Of a stretch of 60,145 nucleotides of DNA, positions 8,145 to 16,891 are shown piece after piece; within the stretch, counting starts at the first letter, position 1; each line of letters opens with the position of its first letter. This DNA comes from Pseudomonas sp. ANT_J12 (GTDB taxonomy: Bacteria > Pseudomonadota > Gammaproteobacteria > Pseudomonadales > Pseudomonadaceae): assembly GCF_008370045.1 (NCBI RefSeq), contig NZ_VOBN01000031.1, forward strand, positions 1-60,145, in the 5' to 3' direction. Below the pieces are notes generated by a model. The model did no database searches. It was not told where the DNA came from and saw nothing but the letters and a program-made list of their open reading frames with translations. The position numbers and the translations under genes were made by a program.

Positions 8145-9083
8145 TCACAAATCGAAGCGATCCACCGCCCGCCGCCGCTCATTGTCATCACGCACATCGT
8201 AGTTGGCGGTGGTCTGGATATTGCTGTGATGCGCCAGTTTCTGCGCAATCGACAGGTCGTGTTCCTCAATCACCCGGGTGATGAACGAACGACGGAAGTC
8301 GTGGGGCATGATCTTCACCCCGACCTGGGCGCCGCGCTGGCGGGCGATGTAATAGATCGCATGTTTGGTGATGCGCTCGCGGGTAATGTGGCTGCCACGG
8401 CGGATGCGGTTGAACAGGAACGGGTCGTCCTCCAGACCTTCGCCCAGTTGCGAGCGGCGCAATTCCAGCCACGCCTCCAGTTTGGCGAAGGCCCAGGCCG
8501 GTGCGTACTTGATCAACTGCTTGTTGCCCTTGGCCGTGACCCGCAGGCTGCGTTCGCTGAAGTCGACCTGGTTCAGGTCGAGGTTCACCGATTCCGACTT
8601 GCGCATGCCCGAGCCGTACAGCACCGCAATGATCGCCGCGTCCCGCAGGCCTTGTGGCCGCGGATCCGCCGCGCAGACTGCCATCAATTCCTGAATCAGC
8701 GTGCGCTTGAGGTTGCGCCCCTGGGACAGCCGCGTGCCGGCAATGCCTTTGACCGAGCGCATCTTCAGCAAGTGTTCCTGGCTGATGAGGCTCATGCGCC
8801 AGGCTTCGTTCATCACCCCGCGTACGGCGTTCACATACAGCGAAGAGGTATTCGGCGCATAACCATCAGTGCGTAAGGCGGCGACCAAGGCGATGACATC
8901 CTCGGGCTGGAGTTCGTGCCAGGGAATCTCCTCGATGTTCATGTCTTCGAAGCCCAGACGATCGGCCGCGTCTTGCAGCACATAACGCATGGTCAGTTGG
9001 CTGGACGACGCCAGGCGCGCCAGATACACGGTCAATGGGTTGGCTTTGGCCACCCTTGGTTCATTAACGGATAAGTCAGTCAC
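8145..9083 (-). CDS. Tyrosine recombinase (Xer/phage integrase family)
   Basis: Complete 312-residue site-specific recombinase. It has an N-terminal SAM-like DNA-binding domain (about 10-115) and a C-terminal catalytic domain with the full active-site set: R161 (GSGMRKSE), K185, H261 and R264 (PHDFRRSF), H286 and the nucleophile Y295 (TTANYD). The start is GTG at 9083; no better upstream start is seen. It is on the opposite strand to the LPS genes on both sides and has no other phage or transposon gene beside it. A 28-bp imperfect inverted repeat at 9187-9214, about 100 bases upstream, could be its target. Whether it inverts or integrates anything is unknown. Confidence 0.85.
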   Translation of the reverse strand: MTDLSVNEPRVAKANPLTVYLARLASSSQLTMRYVLQDAADRLGFEDMNIEEIPWHELQPEDVIALVAALRTDGYAPNTSSLYVNAVRGVMNEAWRMSLISQEHLLKMRSVKGIAGTRLSQGRNLKRTLIQELMAVCAADPRPQGLRDAAIIAVLYGSGMRKSESVNLDLNQVDFSERSLRVTAKGNKQLIKYAPAWAFAKLEAWLELRRSQLGEGLEDDPFLFNRIRRGSHITRERITKHAIYYIARQRGAQVGVKIMPHDFRRSFITRVIEEHDLSIAQKLAHHSNIQTTANYDVRDDNERRRAVDRFDL

Positions 9084-9186
9084 ACAAAAAGCCTTGAATG
9101 AAAACTGTTCAACACAACAACTAAAGAGTTTGGTTACTTGCTGTAAGGAGTACTCAACGGTGGATTAACGCGATAAACGGTAGAAG

Positions 9187-9214
9187 TCTGAACTCTAGCT
9201 GTCTGGACTTCAGA
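9187..9214. other. 28-bp inverted repeat, candidate recombinase core site
   Basis: TCTGAACTC and GACTTCAGA are 9-bp arms with one mismatch, separated by the 10 bases TAGCTGTCTG. The size and symmetry resemble core sites of tyrosine recombinases such as dif (28 bp), and a complete tyrosine recombinase gene begins about 100 bases away. Function is inference; a second copy was not found by eye. Confidence 0.35.
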
Positions 9215-9378
9215 TAAACGATTCGCCGACCGGTTTTTCATGTCCCTTTCACATTTTCGCGCTTAACCTTAATGAGTCGGGCCACCGGTAGTCAGCCAGC
9301 ACAACCTGACGAGCCGGCAGTCAAAAGTCAACCTAGACAATTTGTCACATTTCTCTAGTAACTAATTGATGCAGCTTT

Positions 9379-9403
9379 CATTTTAGCGACTACGCTTAAA
9401 ATG
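9379..9403. promoter_or_regulatory. Palindrome upstream of arnB, candidate operator
   Basis: CATTTTAGCG-ACTA-CGCTTAAAATG is an inverted repeat with one unpaired base, 55 bases before the arnB start. It includes the CGACTACGCT 10-mer shared with the region before the phosphatase gene. Position and symmetry suggest an operator or part of the promoter of the arn operon. The binding protein (PmrA, PhoP, ColR or other) cannot be told from sequence. Confidence 0.4.
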
Positions 9404-9457
9404 GATCCGAATCACTGCACCTGAAATTTCGTTGCTGCTTATACCCCCGAGGTCTCC

Positions 9458-10606
9458 ATGAGTCAGGCTTTTCTCCCCTTCTCACGCCCCAGTATCGGCG
9501 ATGAAGAAATTGCCGCCGTAGAGCAAGTATTGCGCTCGGGCTGGATTACCACCGGGCCAAAAAACCAGGCACTGGAAGAACACTTCGCCAACTACGTCGG
9601 CTGCAAGCATGCCGTGGCATTGTCGTCGGCCACCGGGGGCATGCACATCACGTTGCTGGCCTTGGGTATTGGTCCCGGGGATGAAGTGATTACGCCGTCC
9701 CAGACCTGGGTGTCCACCGCCAACATGATCTGTCTGTTGGGTGCGACGCCGGTGTTTGTCGATGTCGATCGCGACACCCTGATGACTGATTTGCAGAGCA
9801 TCGAAGCGGCGATCACGCCACGGACCAAGGCAATCATCCCGGTGCATTACGCTGGCGCGGCGTTCGACCTCGATCCGCTTTATGCCCTGGCGGACAAACA
9901 CGGCATTCCCGTCATCGAAGACGCGGCCCACGCGGCCGGCACCTTTTACAAAGGTCGCCACGTTGGCTCACAGGGCACGGCGATCTTCTCGTTCCACGCC
10001 ATCAAGAACATGACCTGTGCCGAAGGCGCGATGTTTGTCAGCGACGATGAAAACCTGGCCGCTCGGGTGCGCATGCTCAAATTCCACGGCCTGGGTGTTG
10101 ACGCCTACGACCGCCTGACCGGTGGCCGCAAACCCCAGGCCCAGGTGATCGAGCCCGGGTTCAAATACAACCTGGCCGACATCAATGCCGCCATCGCCCT
10201 GGTGCAACTGGAACGACTGGACGAGATCAACGCCAAGCGCACGCAACTGGCCCAGACCTATCTGCAACGCCTCGAAGGCCTGCCGGTACAACCGCTGGCC
10301 ATCCCGGCGTACCCGCAGCAGCACGCCTGGCACCTGTTCATCCTGCGCATCGACGCCGAACGCTGCGGCCTCGACCGCGAAGCCTTCATGAAGGCCTTGC
10401 AGGAGCAGAACATCGGCACCGGCATCCATTTCATCGCCACCCACTTGCACACCTACTACCGCCAGCGCTTCCCGGACATCTACCTGCCCAATACCGAATG
10501 GAACTCGGCGCGGCTGTGTTCGATCCCGTTGTTCCCCGACATGACCACTGACGACGTTGAACGTGTCGTCGGTGCCATCGAAAACATTATGGACGCCCGC
10601 CTGTGA
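9458..10606 (+). CDS. arnB: ArnB, UDP-Ara4O aminotransferase
   Basis: PLP-dependent aminotransferase of the DegT/DnrJ/EryC1 family, 382 residues. It converts UDP-4-keto-arabinose and glutamate into UDP-4-amino-4-deoxy-L-arabinose. The PLP lysine is in SFHAIKNMTCAEG near residue 182. The GPKNQALEE and ATGGMH stretches are those of ArnB. It is the first gene of a tightly packed eight-gene operon and overlaps arnC by 4 bases. The start ATG has only a weak ribosome site (GAGG, 9449). Confidence 0.95.
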   Translation: MSQAFLPFSRPSIGDEEIAAVEQVLRSGWITTGPKNQALEEHFANYVGCKHAVALSSATGGMHITLLALGIGPGDEVITPSQTWVSTANMICLLGATPVFVDVDRDTLMTDLQSIEAAITPRTKAIIPVHYAGAAFDLDPLYALADKHGIPVIEDAAHAAGTFYKGRHVGSQGTAIFSFHAIKNMTCAEGAMFVSDDENLAARVRMLKFHGLGVDAYDRLTGGRKPQAQVIEPGFKYNLADINAAIALVQLERLDEINAKRTQLAQTYLQRLEGLPVQPLAIPAYPQQHAWHLFILRIDAERCGLDREAFMKALQEQNIGTGIHFIATHLHTYYRQRFPDIYLPNTEWNSARLCSIPLFPDMTTDDVERVVGAIENIMDARL

Positions 10607-11622
10607 AACCTTATCCGATCCGTTGCGTATCGATCGTCATCCCGGTCTATAACGAGCAAGACAGCCTTCCCGAGTTGCTCAGGCGCACCGAAGCCGCGTG
10701 CCAGCAATTGCACCACGACTACGAAATCGTCTTGGTGGACGACGGCAGCCGCGACAACTCGGCGCAGATCCTGGAAGAGGCCGCGAGCCACGAGTGCAGC
10801 CCGGTGGTGGCGGTCATCCTCAACCGCAACTACGGGCAGCACGCGGCGATCATGGCCGGCTTCGAACAGTGCAAGGGCGACGTGGTGATCACCCTCGACG
10901 CCGACCTGCAAAACCCGCCGGAAGAGATCCCCCGATTGGTGGCCCAGGCCGAACTCGGCTACGACGTGGTTGCCACCGTGCGCAACAACCGTCAGGACTC
11001 GGCCCTGCGCCGCTGGCCGTCGAAGCTGATCAACCTGGCGGTGCAACGCTCCACCGGCGTGGCCATGAGCGACTACGGCTGCATGCTCCGGGCTTACCGC
11101 CGGACCATCGTCGACGCGATGCTCGCCTGCCGCGAACGCAGCACCTTCATCCCGATTTTGGCCAACAGCTTCGCCCGCCACACCACGGAAATCCTCGTGA
11201 CCCACGCCGAGCGTGAACACGGCGAATCGAAGTACAGCCCGATGCGCCTGGTCAACCTGATGTTCGACCTGATCACTTGCATGACCACCACCCCGCTGCG
11301 CCTGCTCAGCATCGTCGGCTTCTGCATGGCCGGTCTTGGCGTGCTGTTTGCCATCGCGCTGATTGTCCTGCGCCTGGCCTTTGGCGCTGGCTGGGCTGGC
11401 GACGGTACGTTCGTCCTGTTCGCCGTGTTGTTCGTCTTCACCGGCGGGCAATTCATTGGCATGGGCCTGTTGGGTGAATACCTGGGCCGCATGTACAGCG
11501 ACGTCCGGGCCCGCCCACGGTTCTTCATCGAAAAAGTCTTGCGTAGCCAACCCGCCTCCCCTGCTCCCGTTGTCACTGTCGACGGTCTCACTTCAACTCC
11601 TTCAGATCAGGTTCTCTCATGA
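10603..11622 (+). CDS. arnC: ArnC, undecaprenyl-phosphate Ara4FN transferase
   Basis: Family 2 glycosyltransferase of 339 residues that attaches formylated aminoarabinose to undecaprenyl phosphate on the cytoplasmic side. The GT-A domain begins SIVIPVYNEQDSL, with LVDDGSRDNS and the DADLQNPPEE metal and acceptor motifs. Two C-terminal membrane helices follow at about 235-300. The GTG start overlaps the arnB stop by 4 bases, and the end overlaps arnA by 4 bases. Confidence 0.95.
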   Translation: MKPYPIRCVSIVIPVYNEQDSLPELLRRTEAACQQLHHDYEIVLVDDGSRDNSAQILEEAASHECSPVVAVILNRNYGQHAAIMAGFEQCKGDVVITLDADLQNPPEEIPRLVAQAELGYDVVATVRNNRQDSALRRWPSKLINLAVQRSTGVAMSDYGCMLRAYRRTIVDAMLACRERSTFIPILANSFARHTTEILVTHAEREHGESKYSPMRLVNLMFDLITCMTTTPLRLLSIVGFCMAGLGVLFAIALIVLRLAFGAGWAGDGTFVLFAVLFVFTGGQFIGMGLLGEYLGRMYSDVRARPRFFIEKVLRSQPASPAPVVTVDGLTSTPSDQVLS

Positions 11623-13610
11623 GCAAAAAAGCTGTTGTCTTCGCCTATCACGATATCGGCTGTGCCGGCATCGACGCCCTGCTTGGCGCAGGTTTTGAGA
11701 TTGCGGCGGTGTTCACCCACGCCGATGACCCGAAGGAAAACGCCTTCTATGGCTCCGTGGCGCAACTGTGTGCCAATCAAGGCATCCCCGTGCACGCCCC
11801 GGAGGATGCCAACCATCCACTGTGGATCGAGCGCATTGCCAAGCTCAACCCGGACTACATCTTTTCGTTCTACTACCGCCATCTGCTGAGCGAGCCACTG
11901 CTGGCCACCGCCAGTCAAGGCGCGTTCAACCTGCACGGTTCGTTGCTGCCCCTTTATCGCGGTCGCGCGCCGGCCAACTGGGTGCTGGTCAACGGCGAAA
12001 CCGAAACCGGCGTGACCCTGCACCGCATGGTCAAGCGCGCCGATGCCGGCGCCATCCTCGCCCAGCAAAAGGTCGGGATCGAGCGCAGCGATACCGCGCT
12101 GACCCTGCACGCAAAACTGCGTGACGCCGCCAGTGCGCTGCTGCGCGACACCCTGCCGGCGCTGCTGCAAGGCAAAATCACCGAAACCGCGCAGGACGAA
12201 TCCAAAGCCACCGTGTTTGGTCGTCGCACCCCGGCGGACGGCAAGCTGATCTGGAAAAAACCGGCCGAAGAACTGTTCAACCTGGTTCGCGCCGTGACCC
12301 AACCGTATCCGGGCGCGTTCTGCGACGTCGGCGAACACAAGCTGATTGTCTGGGGCGCACAGGTCGCCAAGGGCAATGAAGGTCAGGCACCGGGCCGAGT
12401 CATCAGTGTTGACCCGCTGCGTATTGCCTGCGGCGAAGACTCGCTGGTGATCACCGCCGGCCAGCGCAACGACAACGGCCTGTACCTGAGCGGCCCGCAA
12501 CTGGCCAACGAGCTGGGCCTGGTCGACGGTTCGGTCCTGCGGGGCGCTGAGTCCGGGCGCAAACCCCGTCGCACCCGCGTGCTGATCCTCGGCGTCAACG
12601 GCTTCATCGGCAATCACTTGTCCGAGCGCCTGCTGCGTGACGACCGTTATGAAGTCTATGGCCTGGACATCGGTTCCGACGCCATCGACCGCCTGCGCAG
12701 CCATCCGAATTTCCACTTTGTGGAAGGCGACATCAGCATCCACTCCGAGTGGATCGAGTACCACATCAAGAAGTGCGACGTGGTCCTGCCGCTGGTGGCC
12801 ATCGCCACGCCGATCGAATACACCCGCAACCCGCTGCGTGTGTTCGAACTCGACTTCGAAGAAAACCTGAAACTGGTGCGCTACTGCGTCAAGTACAACA
12901 AGCGCGTGATCTTCCCGTCGACCTCGGAAGTCTATGGCATGTGCCAGGACGAGCGCTTCAACGAAGACACCTCCAATCTGGTGCTCGGCCCGATCAACAA
13001 GCAGCGCTGGATCTACTCGGTCTCCAAGCAACTGCTCGACCGCGTGATCTGGGCCTACGGCCAGAAAGGCCTGAATTTCACGCTGTTCCGTCCTTTCAAC
13101 TGGATGGGCCCGCGTCTGGATCGTCTGGATTCGGCACGGATCGGCAGCTCCCGGGCAATCACCCAACTGATCCTGAACCTGGTGGAAGGCACGCCGATTC
13201 GACTGTTCGATGGCGGCGAGCAAAAACGCTGCTTTACTGACATCGCTGACGGCGTCGAGGCACTGGCGCGGATCATCGACAACGACAATGACGTGTGTAA
13301 CGGCCAGATCATCAACATCGGCAACCCGGACAACGAAGCCAGCATCCGCCAGTTGGGCGAAGAGTTGCTGCGCCAGTTCGAAGCGCACCCGCTGCGCAGT
13401 AACTTCCCGCCGTTTGCCGGTTTCCGCGACGTGGAAAGCAAGGCGTTCTACGGCACCGGTTATCAGGACGTGTCGCACCGTAAACCGAGCATCGACAACG
13501 CCAAGCGCCTGTTGGACTGGACGCCGACCGTCGAGATGAGCGAAACCATCGGCAACACGCTGGATTTCTTCCTGCGTGAAGCCATGCTCGAAATCGCGGA
13601 CAAGCGCTGA
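11619..13610 (+). CDS. arnA: ArnA, bifunctional UDP-GlcA decarboxylase / UDP-Ara4N formyltransferase
   Basis: Two-domain enzyme of 663 residues, the usual ArnA length. Residues 1-300 form the formyltransferase domain, with the HGSLLPLYRGRAP motif near residue 108. Residues about 318-663 form the NAD-dependent SDR decarboxylase, with GVNGFIG near 326 and the YSVSK catalytic pair near 466. It makes UDP-4-keto-arabinose from UDP-glucuronate and formylates the aminated product. ATG overlaps the arnC stop. Confidence 0.96.
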   Translation: MSKKAVVFAYHDIGCAGIDALLGAGFEIAAVFTHADDPKENAFYGSVAQLCANQGIPVHAPEDANHPLWIERIAKLNPDYIFSFYYRHLLSEPLLATASQGAFNLHGSLLPLYRGRAPANWVLVNGETETGVTLHRMVKRADAGAILAQQKVGIERSDTALTLHAKLRDAASALLRDTLPALLQGKITETAQDESKATVFGRRTPADGKLIWKKPAEELFNLVRAVTQPYPGAFCDVGEHKLIVWGAQVAKGNEGQAPGRVISVDPLRIACGEDSLVITAGQRNDNGLYLSGPQLANELGLVDGSVLRGAESGRKPRRTRVLILGVNGFIGNHLSERLLRDDRYEVYGLDIGSDAIDRLRSHPNFHFVEGDISIHSEWIEYHIKKCDVVLPLVAIATPIEYTRNPLRVFELDFEENLKLVRYCVKYNKRVIFPSTSEVYGMCQDERFNEDTSNLVLGPINKQRWIYSVSKQLLDRVIWAYGQKGLNFTLFRPFNWMGPRLDRLDSARIGSSRAITQLILNLVEGTPIRLFDGGEQKRCFTDIADGVEALARIIDNDNDVCNGQIINIGNPDNEASIRQLGEELLRQFEAHPLRSNFPPFAGFRDVESKAFYGTGYQDVSHRKPSIDNAKRLLDWTPTVEMSETIGNTLDFFLREAMLEIADKR

Positions 13611-14494
13611 TGCAGGCAGGCCTTCGAATCGATGTCGACACCTACCGAGGCACCCGCGAAGGGGTGCCCCGGTTACTGGAAATCCTCGATGAGGCCCAGG
13701 TCAAGGCGACGTTTTTCTTCAGCGTCGGGCCGGACAACATGGGGCGCCACTTGTGGCGCCTGATCCGCCCGCAATTCCTCTGGAAAATGCTGCGTTCCAA
13801 CGCCGCCGGCCTGTATGGCTGGGACATTTTGCTGGCCGGCACGGCGTGGCCGGGCAAACCGATTGGTCGTGATCTCGGGCACCTGATGCGTCAGGCCCGG
13901 GACGCCGGGCATGAAGTCGGCCTGCACGCCTGGGATCACCATGGCTGGCAAGCGAATGCCGGGCGCTGGAGCGATGCACAACTGATCGAGCAGATTCGCC
14001 GGGGCGTCGACAGCCTCAGCGACATCCTCGGGGCAAAAGTCGACTGCTCGGCCTCCGCTGGTTGGCGCGCGGACGAGCGCGTGATCGAAGCCAAGCAGGC
14101 GTTCGGCTTTCGCTACAACAGCGATTGCCGGGGCCAGAGCGTGTTCCAGCCGACCTTGGCCAATGGCCTGTTGGGTGCGCCGCAAATCCCGGTGGACTTG
14201 CCGACCTTTGACGAGGTGGTCGGGCCGAGCATGGCCGCCAAGGATTTCAACGGGTTCATCCTTGACCGCTTCACCCCCGAAAAGCTCAACGTCTACACAA
14301 TCCATGCCGAGGTAGAAGGGATTCTGATGGCTAACGATTTTCGTCAACTGCTGGCCGATGCGCGCCAGCGTGACATCCGTTTCAAACCCTTGGGCGAACT
14401 GTTGCCCGAATCATTCGCCAGCCTGCCGGTCGGCCGCGTGGTGCGTGGTGCCCTCGAAGGCCGTGAAGGCTGGCTGGGAGTGCAAGGCGCATGA
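13610..14494 (+). CDS. arnD: ArnD, Ara4FN-phosphoundecaprenol deformylase
   Basis: Polysaccharide-deacetylase (NodB) fold protein of 294 residues that removes the formyl group from undecaprenyl-linked Ara4FN. Motif 1 is RIDVDTYRG near the N-terminus, and metal-binding histidines lie in HEVGLHAWDHHGWQ. The shared nucleotide with arnA (TGATG junction) and the 4-base overlap with arnT indicate translational coupling. Confidence 0.94.
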   Translation: MQAGLRIDVDTYRGTREGVPRLLEILDEAQVKATFFFSVGPDNMGRHLWRLIRPQFLWKMLRSNAAGLYGWDILLAGTAWPGKPIGRDLGHLMRQARDAGHEVGLHAWDHHGWQANAGRWSDAQLIEQIRRGVDSLSDILGAKVDCSASAGWRADERVIEAKQAFGFRYNSDCRGQSVFQPTLANGLLGAPQIPVDLPTFDEVVGPSMAAKDFNGFILDRFTPEKLNVYTIHAEVEGILMANDFRQLLADARQRDIRFKPLGELLPESFASLPVGRVVRGALEGREGWLGVQGA

Positions 14495-16140
14495 CTAAAC
14501 GCTGGGCCTTGCCAGTGTTGCTGGCAATTATGCTGCTCGCTTACCTGTTGCCGCTGGGCACCCATGGCCTGTGGATTCCCGACGAAACCCGCTATGCCCA
14601 GATCAGCCAAGACATGCTGCTGGACGGTAACTGGGTGTCACCGCACTTTATGGGTTTGCGCTATTTCGAGAAACCGGTAGCCGGTTATTGGATGATCGCC
14701 CTCGGCCAGGCGCTGTTTGGCGACAACCTGTTCGGCGTGCGCTTCGCTTCGGCCCTGAGCACCGGACTGAGTGTGTTGCTGTGCTTCCTGATCGCTCGCC
14801 GTTTGTGGAACGACCCGCGCAAAAGCTTTGCCTGCGCCTTGCTGTACATGAGTTTCACCGTGGTGGCCGGCCAGGCCGGGTACGCCAACCTCGATCCGCA
14901 ATTCACCTTTTGGGTCAATCTGTGTCTGGTGGCACTGTGGTTTGCGCTAGACAGCAAAAGCACTGACCAACGACTGTTGGGCTGGGCCGTGTTGGGACTG
15001 GCCTGCGGCATGGGTTTCATGACCAAGGGTTTTCTGGCCTGGTTGCTGCCGGTGCTGATCGCCCTGCCGTGGATGCTCTGGCAAAAACGCTGGCGTGAAC
15101 TGCTGATCTACGGCCCACTCGCGATCATCATCGCCATCGCCGTCAGCCTACCGTGGGCCTTGGCCGTGCACGCCCAGGAGCCTGACTACTGGCGGTTCTT
15201 CTTCTGGCACGAACACATTCGGCGCTTTGCCGGCGACGATGCGCAGCACGACGCGCCGTGGTGGTTTTACCTGCCGCTGCTGGTAGCGTTCAGCCTGCCG
15301 TGGGCGGTGTTGCTGGCGCCGGCGCTGAAACAGGCCTGGCAGACCCGGGACCAGGCGCACATTGCCTACCTGTTGCTGTGGCTGGTTATGCCTCTGGTGT
15401 TCTTCAGCCTGAGCAACGGCAAACTGCCGACTTACATTCTGCCGTGCCTGCTGCCCCTGGCGTTGCTGCTGGGCCATGCGCTGGCCGACCGCTTGCGGCT
15501 TGAGCAAGGCCGGGCGCTAGGGCTCAACGGTTTACTGAACCTGCTGCTGGGCCTGACGGTCCTGTTGGCCCTGGTTTACCTGCAACTGAAAAAGCCGCTG
15601 TACGAGTTGGAACTGCACAACCTGGTGCTGGTGTTTATCGCGCTGATGGGCTGGATCATGGCCAACCTGCTGCAAGCCTTCCGGCCGCTGCAATGCTGGG
15701 CGGCGCCGGCGTTTGGCAGCTTGCTGTTCATCGGCCTGATCCCGGCCGCGCTGCCCAACGCGGTGGTGTCGAACAAAACCCCTGACCAATTCATCCTCGA
15801 ACACGCCCAGGAACTGAGCCAGACCACCCAATTGATGAGCAACGACCTGGGCGCCGCATCAGCCCTGGCCTGGCGCCTGCAACGCCCGCAAGTGGCGCTG
15901 TACAACACCGTCGGCGAGCTGAAATACGGCCTTAGTTACCCCGAAGCGCGTAATCGGCGGATCACTGTCGACAAAGTGCAACAGTGGATGCGCGATGCTC
16001 GCAAGCACGGTTCTGTGGGCGTGGTCATGCGGGTCAAGGGTGACGACGAACTGCAGGAAGTGGAATTGCTGCCAAAAGAGGGCAAGCGTTATGAGCAAGG
16101 CAACCTGGTGATTCTGATTATCCCCAAGGACGCGGCATGA
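14491..16140 (+). CDS. arnT: ArnT, Ara4N lipid A transferase (operon copy)
   Basis: GT83 membrane glycosyltransferase of 549 residues. It transfers L-Ara4N from undecaprenyl phosphate to lipid A in the outer face of the inner membrane, lowering negative charge and giving polymyxin resistance. The WIPDETRYAQIS loop, YFEKPVAGYW and SNGKLPTYILPCLLPLAL are the conserved ArnT regions. About 12 membrane segments are followed by a C-terminal domain ending RYEQGNLVILIIP. It lies in the expected place between arnD and arnE. A close paralogue is at 4742-6463. Confidence 0.95.
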   Translation: MTKRWALPVLLAIMLLAYLLPLGTHGLWIPDETRYAQISQDMLLDGNWVSPHFMGLRYFEKPVAGYWMIALGQALFGDNLFGVRFASALSTGLSVLLCFLIARRLWNDPRKSFACALLYMSFTVVAGQAGYANLDPQFTFWVNLCLVALWFALDSKSTDQRLLGWAVLGLACGMGFMTKGFLAWLLPVLIALPWMLWQKRWRELLIYGPLAIIIAIAVSLPWALAVHAQEPDYWRFFFWHEHIRRFAGDDAQHDAPWWFYLPLLVAFSLPWAVLLAPALKQAWQTRDQAHIAYLLLWLVMPLVFFSLSNGKLPTYILPCLLPLALLLGHALADRLRLEQGRALGLNGLLNLLLGLTVLLALVYLQLKKPLYELELHNLVLVFIALMGWIMANLLQAFRPLQCWAAPAFGSLLFIGLIPAALPNAVVSNKTPDQFILEHAQELSQTTQLMSNDLGAASALAWRLQRPQVALYNTVGELKYGLSYPEARNRRITVDKVQQWMRDARKHGSVGVVMRVKGDDELQEVELLPKEGKRYEQGNLVILIIPKDAA

Positions 16141-16481
16141 GCCTGTTTCTGTTGCTGACCGCATGCCTGCTGACGTGCCTGGGCCAGGTGGCCCAGAAAT
16201 ACGCCGTGGAGAGCTGGCGCGGCAAGGATTCCGGTTGGGGCGACAAACTGCGCTCGCCGTGGCTGTGGCTGGCGTTGTTCTCCCTCGGTTTGGGGCTGCT
16301 GGTCTGGCTGCTGGTGTTGCAACGCCTGGAAGTCGGCGTCGCTTATCCGATGCTCAGCCTCAATTTCGTTTTGATCACGTTGGTCGCCCGCTTCGTCTTT
16401 CATGAATCCATCGACCGGCGCCATTGGCTCGGTGTCGCGCTGGTGATCGGCGGTGTGGTTTTGCTGGGGCAGCACACATGA
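16137..16481 (+). CDS. arnE: ArnE, Ara4N-phosphoundecaprenol flippase subunit
   Basis: Small EmrE/DMT-type membrane protein of 114 residues with four membrane helices. With ArnF it moves undecaprenyl phosphate-Ara4N across the inner membrane. It overlaps arnT and arnF by 4 bases each. The conserved GVAYPMLSLNF stretch in helix 3 fits ArnE. Confidence 0.92.
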   Translation: MSLFLLLTACLLTCLGQVAQKYAVESWRGKDSGWGDKLRSPWLWLALFSLGLGLLVWLLVLQRLEVGVAYPMLSLNFVLITLVARFVFHESIDRRHWLGVALVIGGVVLLGQHT

Positions 16482-16891
16482 GCCTGCGCCGTGGAATCAC
16501 CTTCGCCCTGGGCAGCGTGATGCTCGCCAGCGCCGCGCAGTTGGGTATGCGCTGGAGCATGAGCCGATTGCCGCAACCGGATCAATGGCTGACCGCCCTG
16601 GGCAATGGCAGCGTCGATCCGGCCGCTATCGGCGTGGTGCTGGCGGCAATTTTCGCCTATGGATTGTCGATGCTCAGCTGGCTGCTGGCCCTGCGTGACG
16701 TGCCGCTGGGCCGGGCCTATTCACTGCTCAGCATCAGCTATGCGCTGGTGTACCTGCTGGCCGCCAGCCTGCCGGTATTCAACGAACATTTCAGTCTTGC
16801 AAAAAGCCTTGGGGTGGCCCTTGTCGTTTTGGGTGTCGTCACCATCAACTCTCGACCTGCTCGCGTCTCCGTTCTCAGGAATGACCCATGA
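16478..16891 (+). CDS. arnF: ArnF, Ara4N-phosphoundecaprenol flippase subunit
   Basis: DMT-type membrane protein of 137 residues with four helices, the partner of ArnE. The start at ATG 16478 is chosen because it forms ATGA with the arnE stop; the frame is open further upstream but overlaps arnE. LGRAYSLLSISYALVYLLA is the conserved helix 3 region. The ugd ATG overlaps its stop. Confidence 0.92.
   Translation: MSLRRGITFALGSVMLASAAQLGMRWSMSRLPQPDQWLTALGNGSVDPAAIGVVLAAIFAYGLSMLSWLLALRDVPLGRAYSLLSISYALVYLLAASLPVFNEHFSLAKSLGVALVVLGVVTINSRPARVSVLRNDP

Larger units (their letters stand above)
9084..9457. other. Divergent promoter region, recombinase / arn operon
   Basis: A 374-base gap between the recombinase gene and arnB with no gene seen. 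It is AT-richer than the flanking genes. It holds a 28-bp inverted repeat (9187-9214), a TTAACCTTAATG stretch near 9264 and the CATTTTAGCG/CGCTTAAAATG palindrome at 9379-9403. The arn promoter should lie in the last 100 bases. Confidence 0.6.

Noticed and set aside
8145..9083. Calling a prophage or genomic island from the integrase
   Set aside because: No phage, plasmid or tRNA attachment features are adjacent and the flanks are LPS genes with host-like composition.
9262..9274. PmrA box in CTTAACCTTAATG upstream of arnB
   Set aside because: The two half-sites are adjacent instead of 5 bases apart, so it does not fit the known box.
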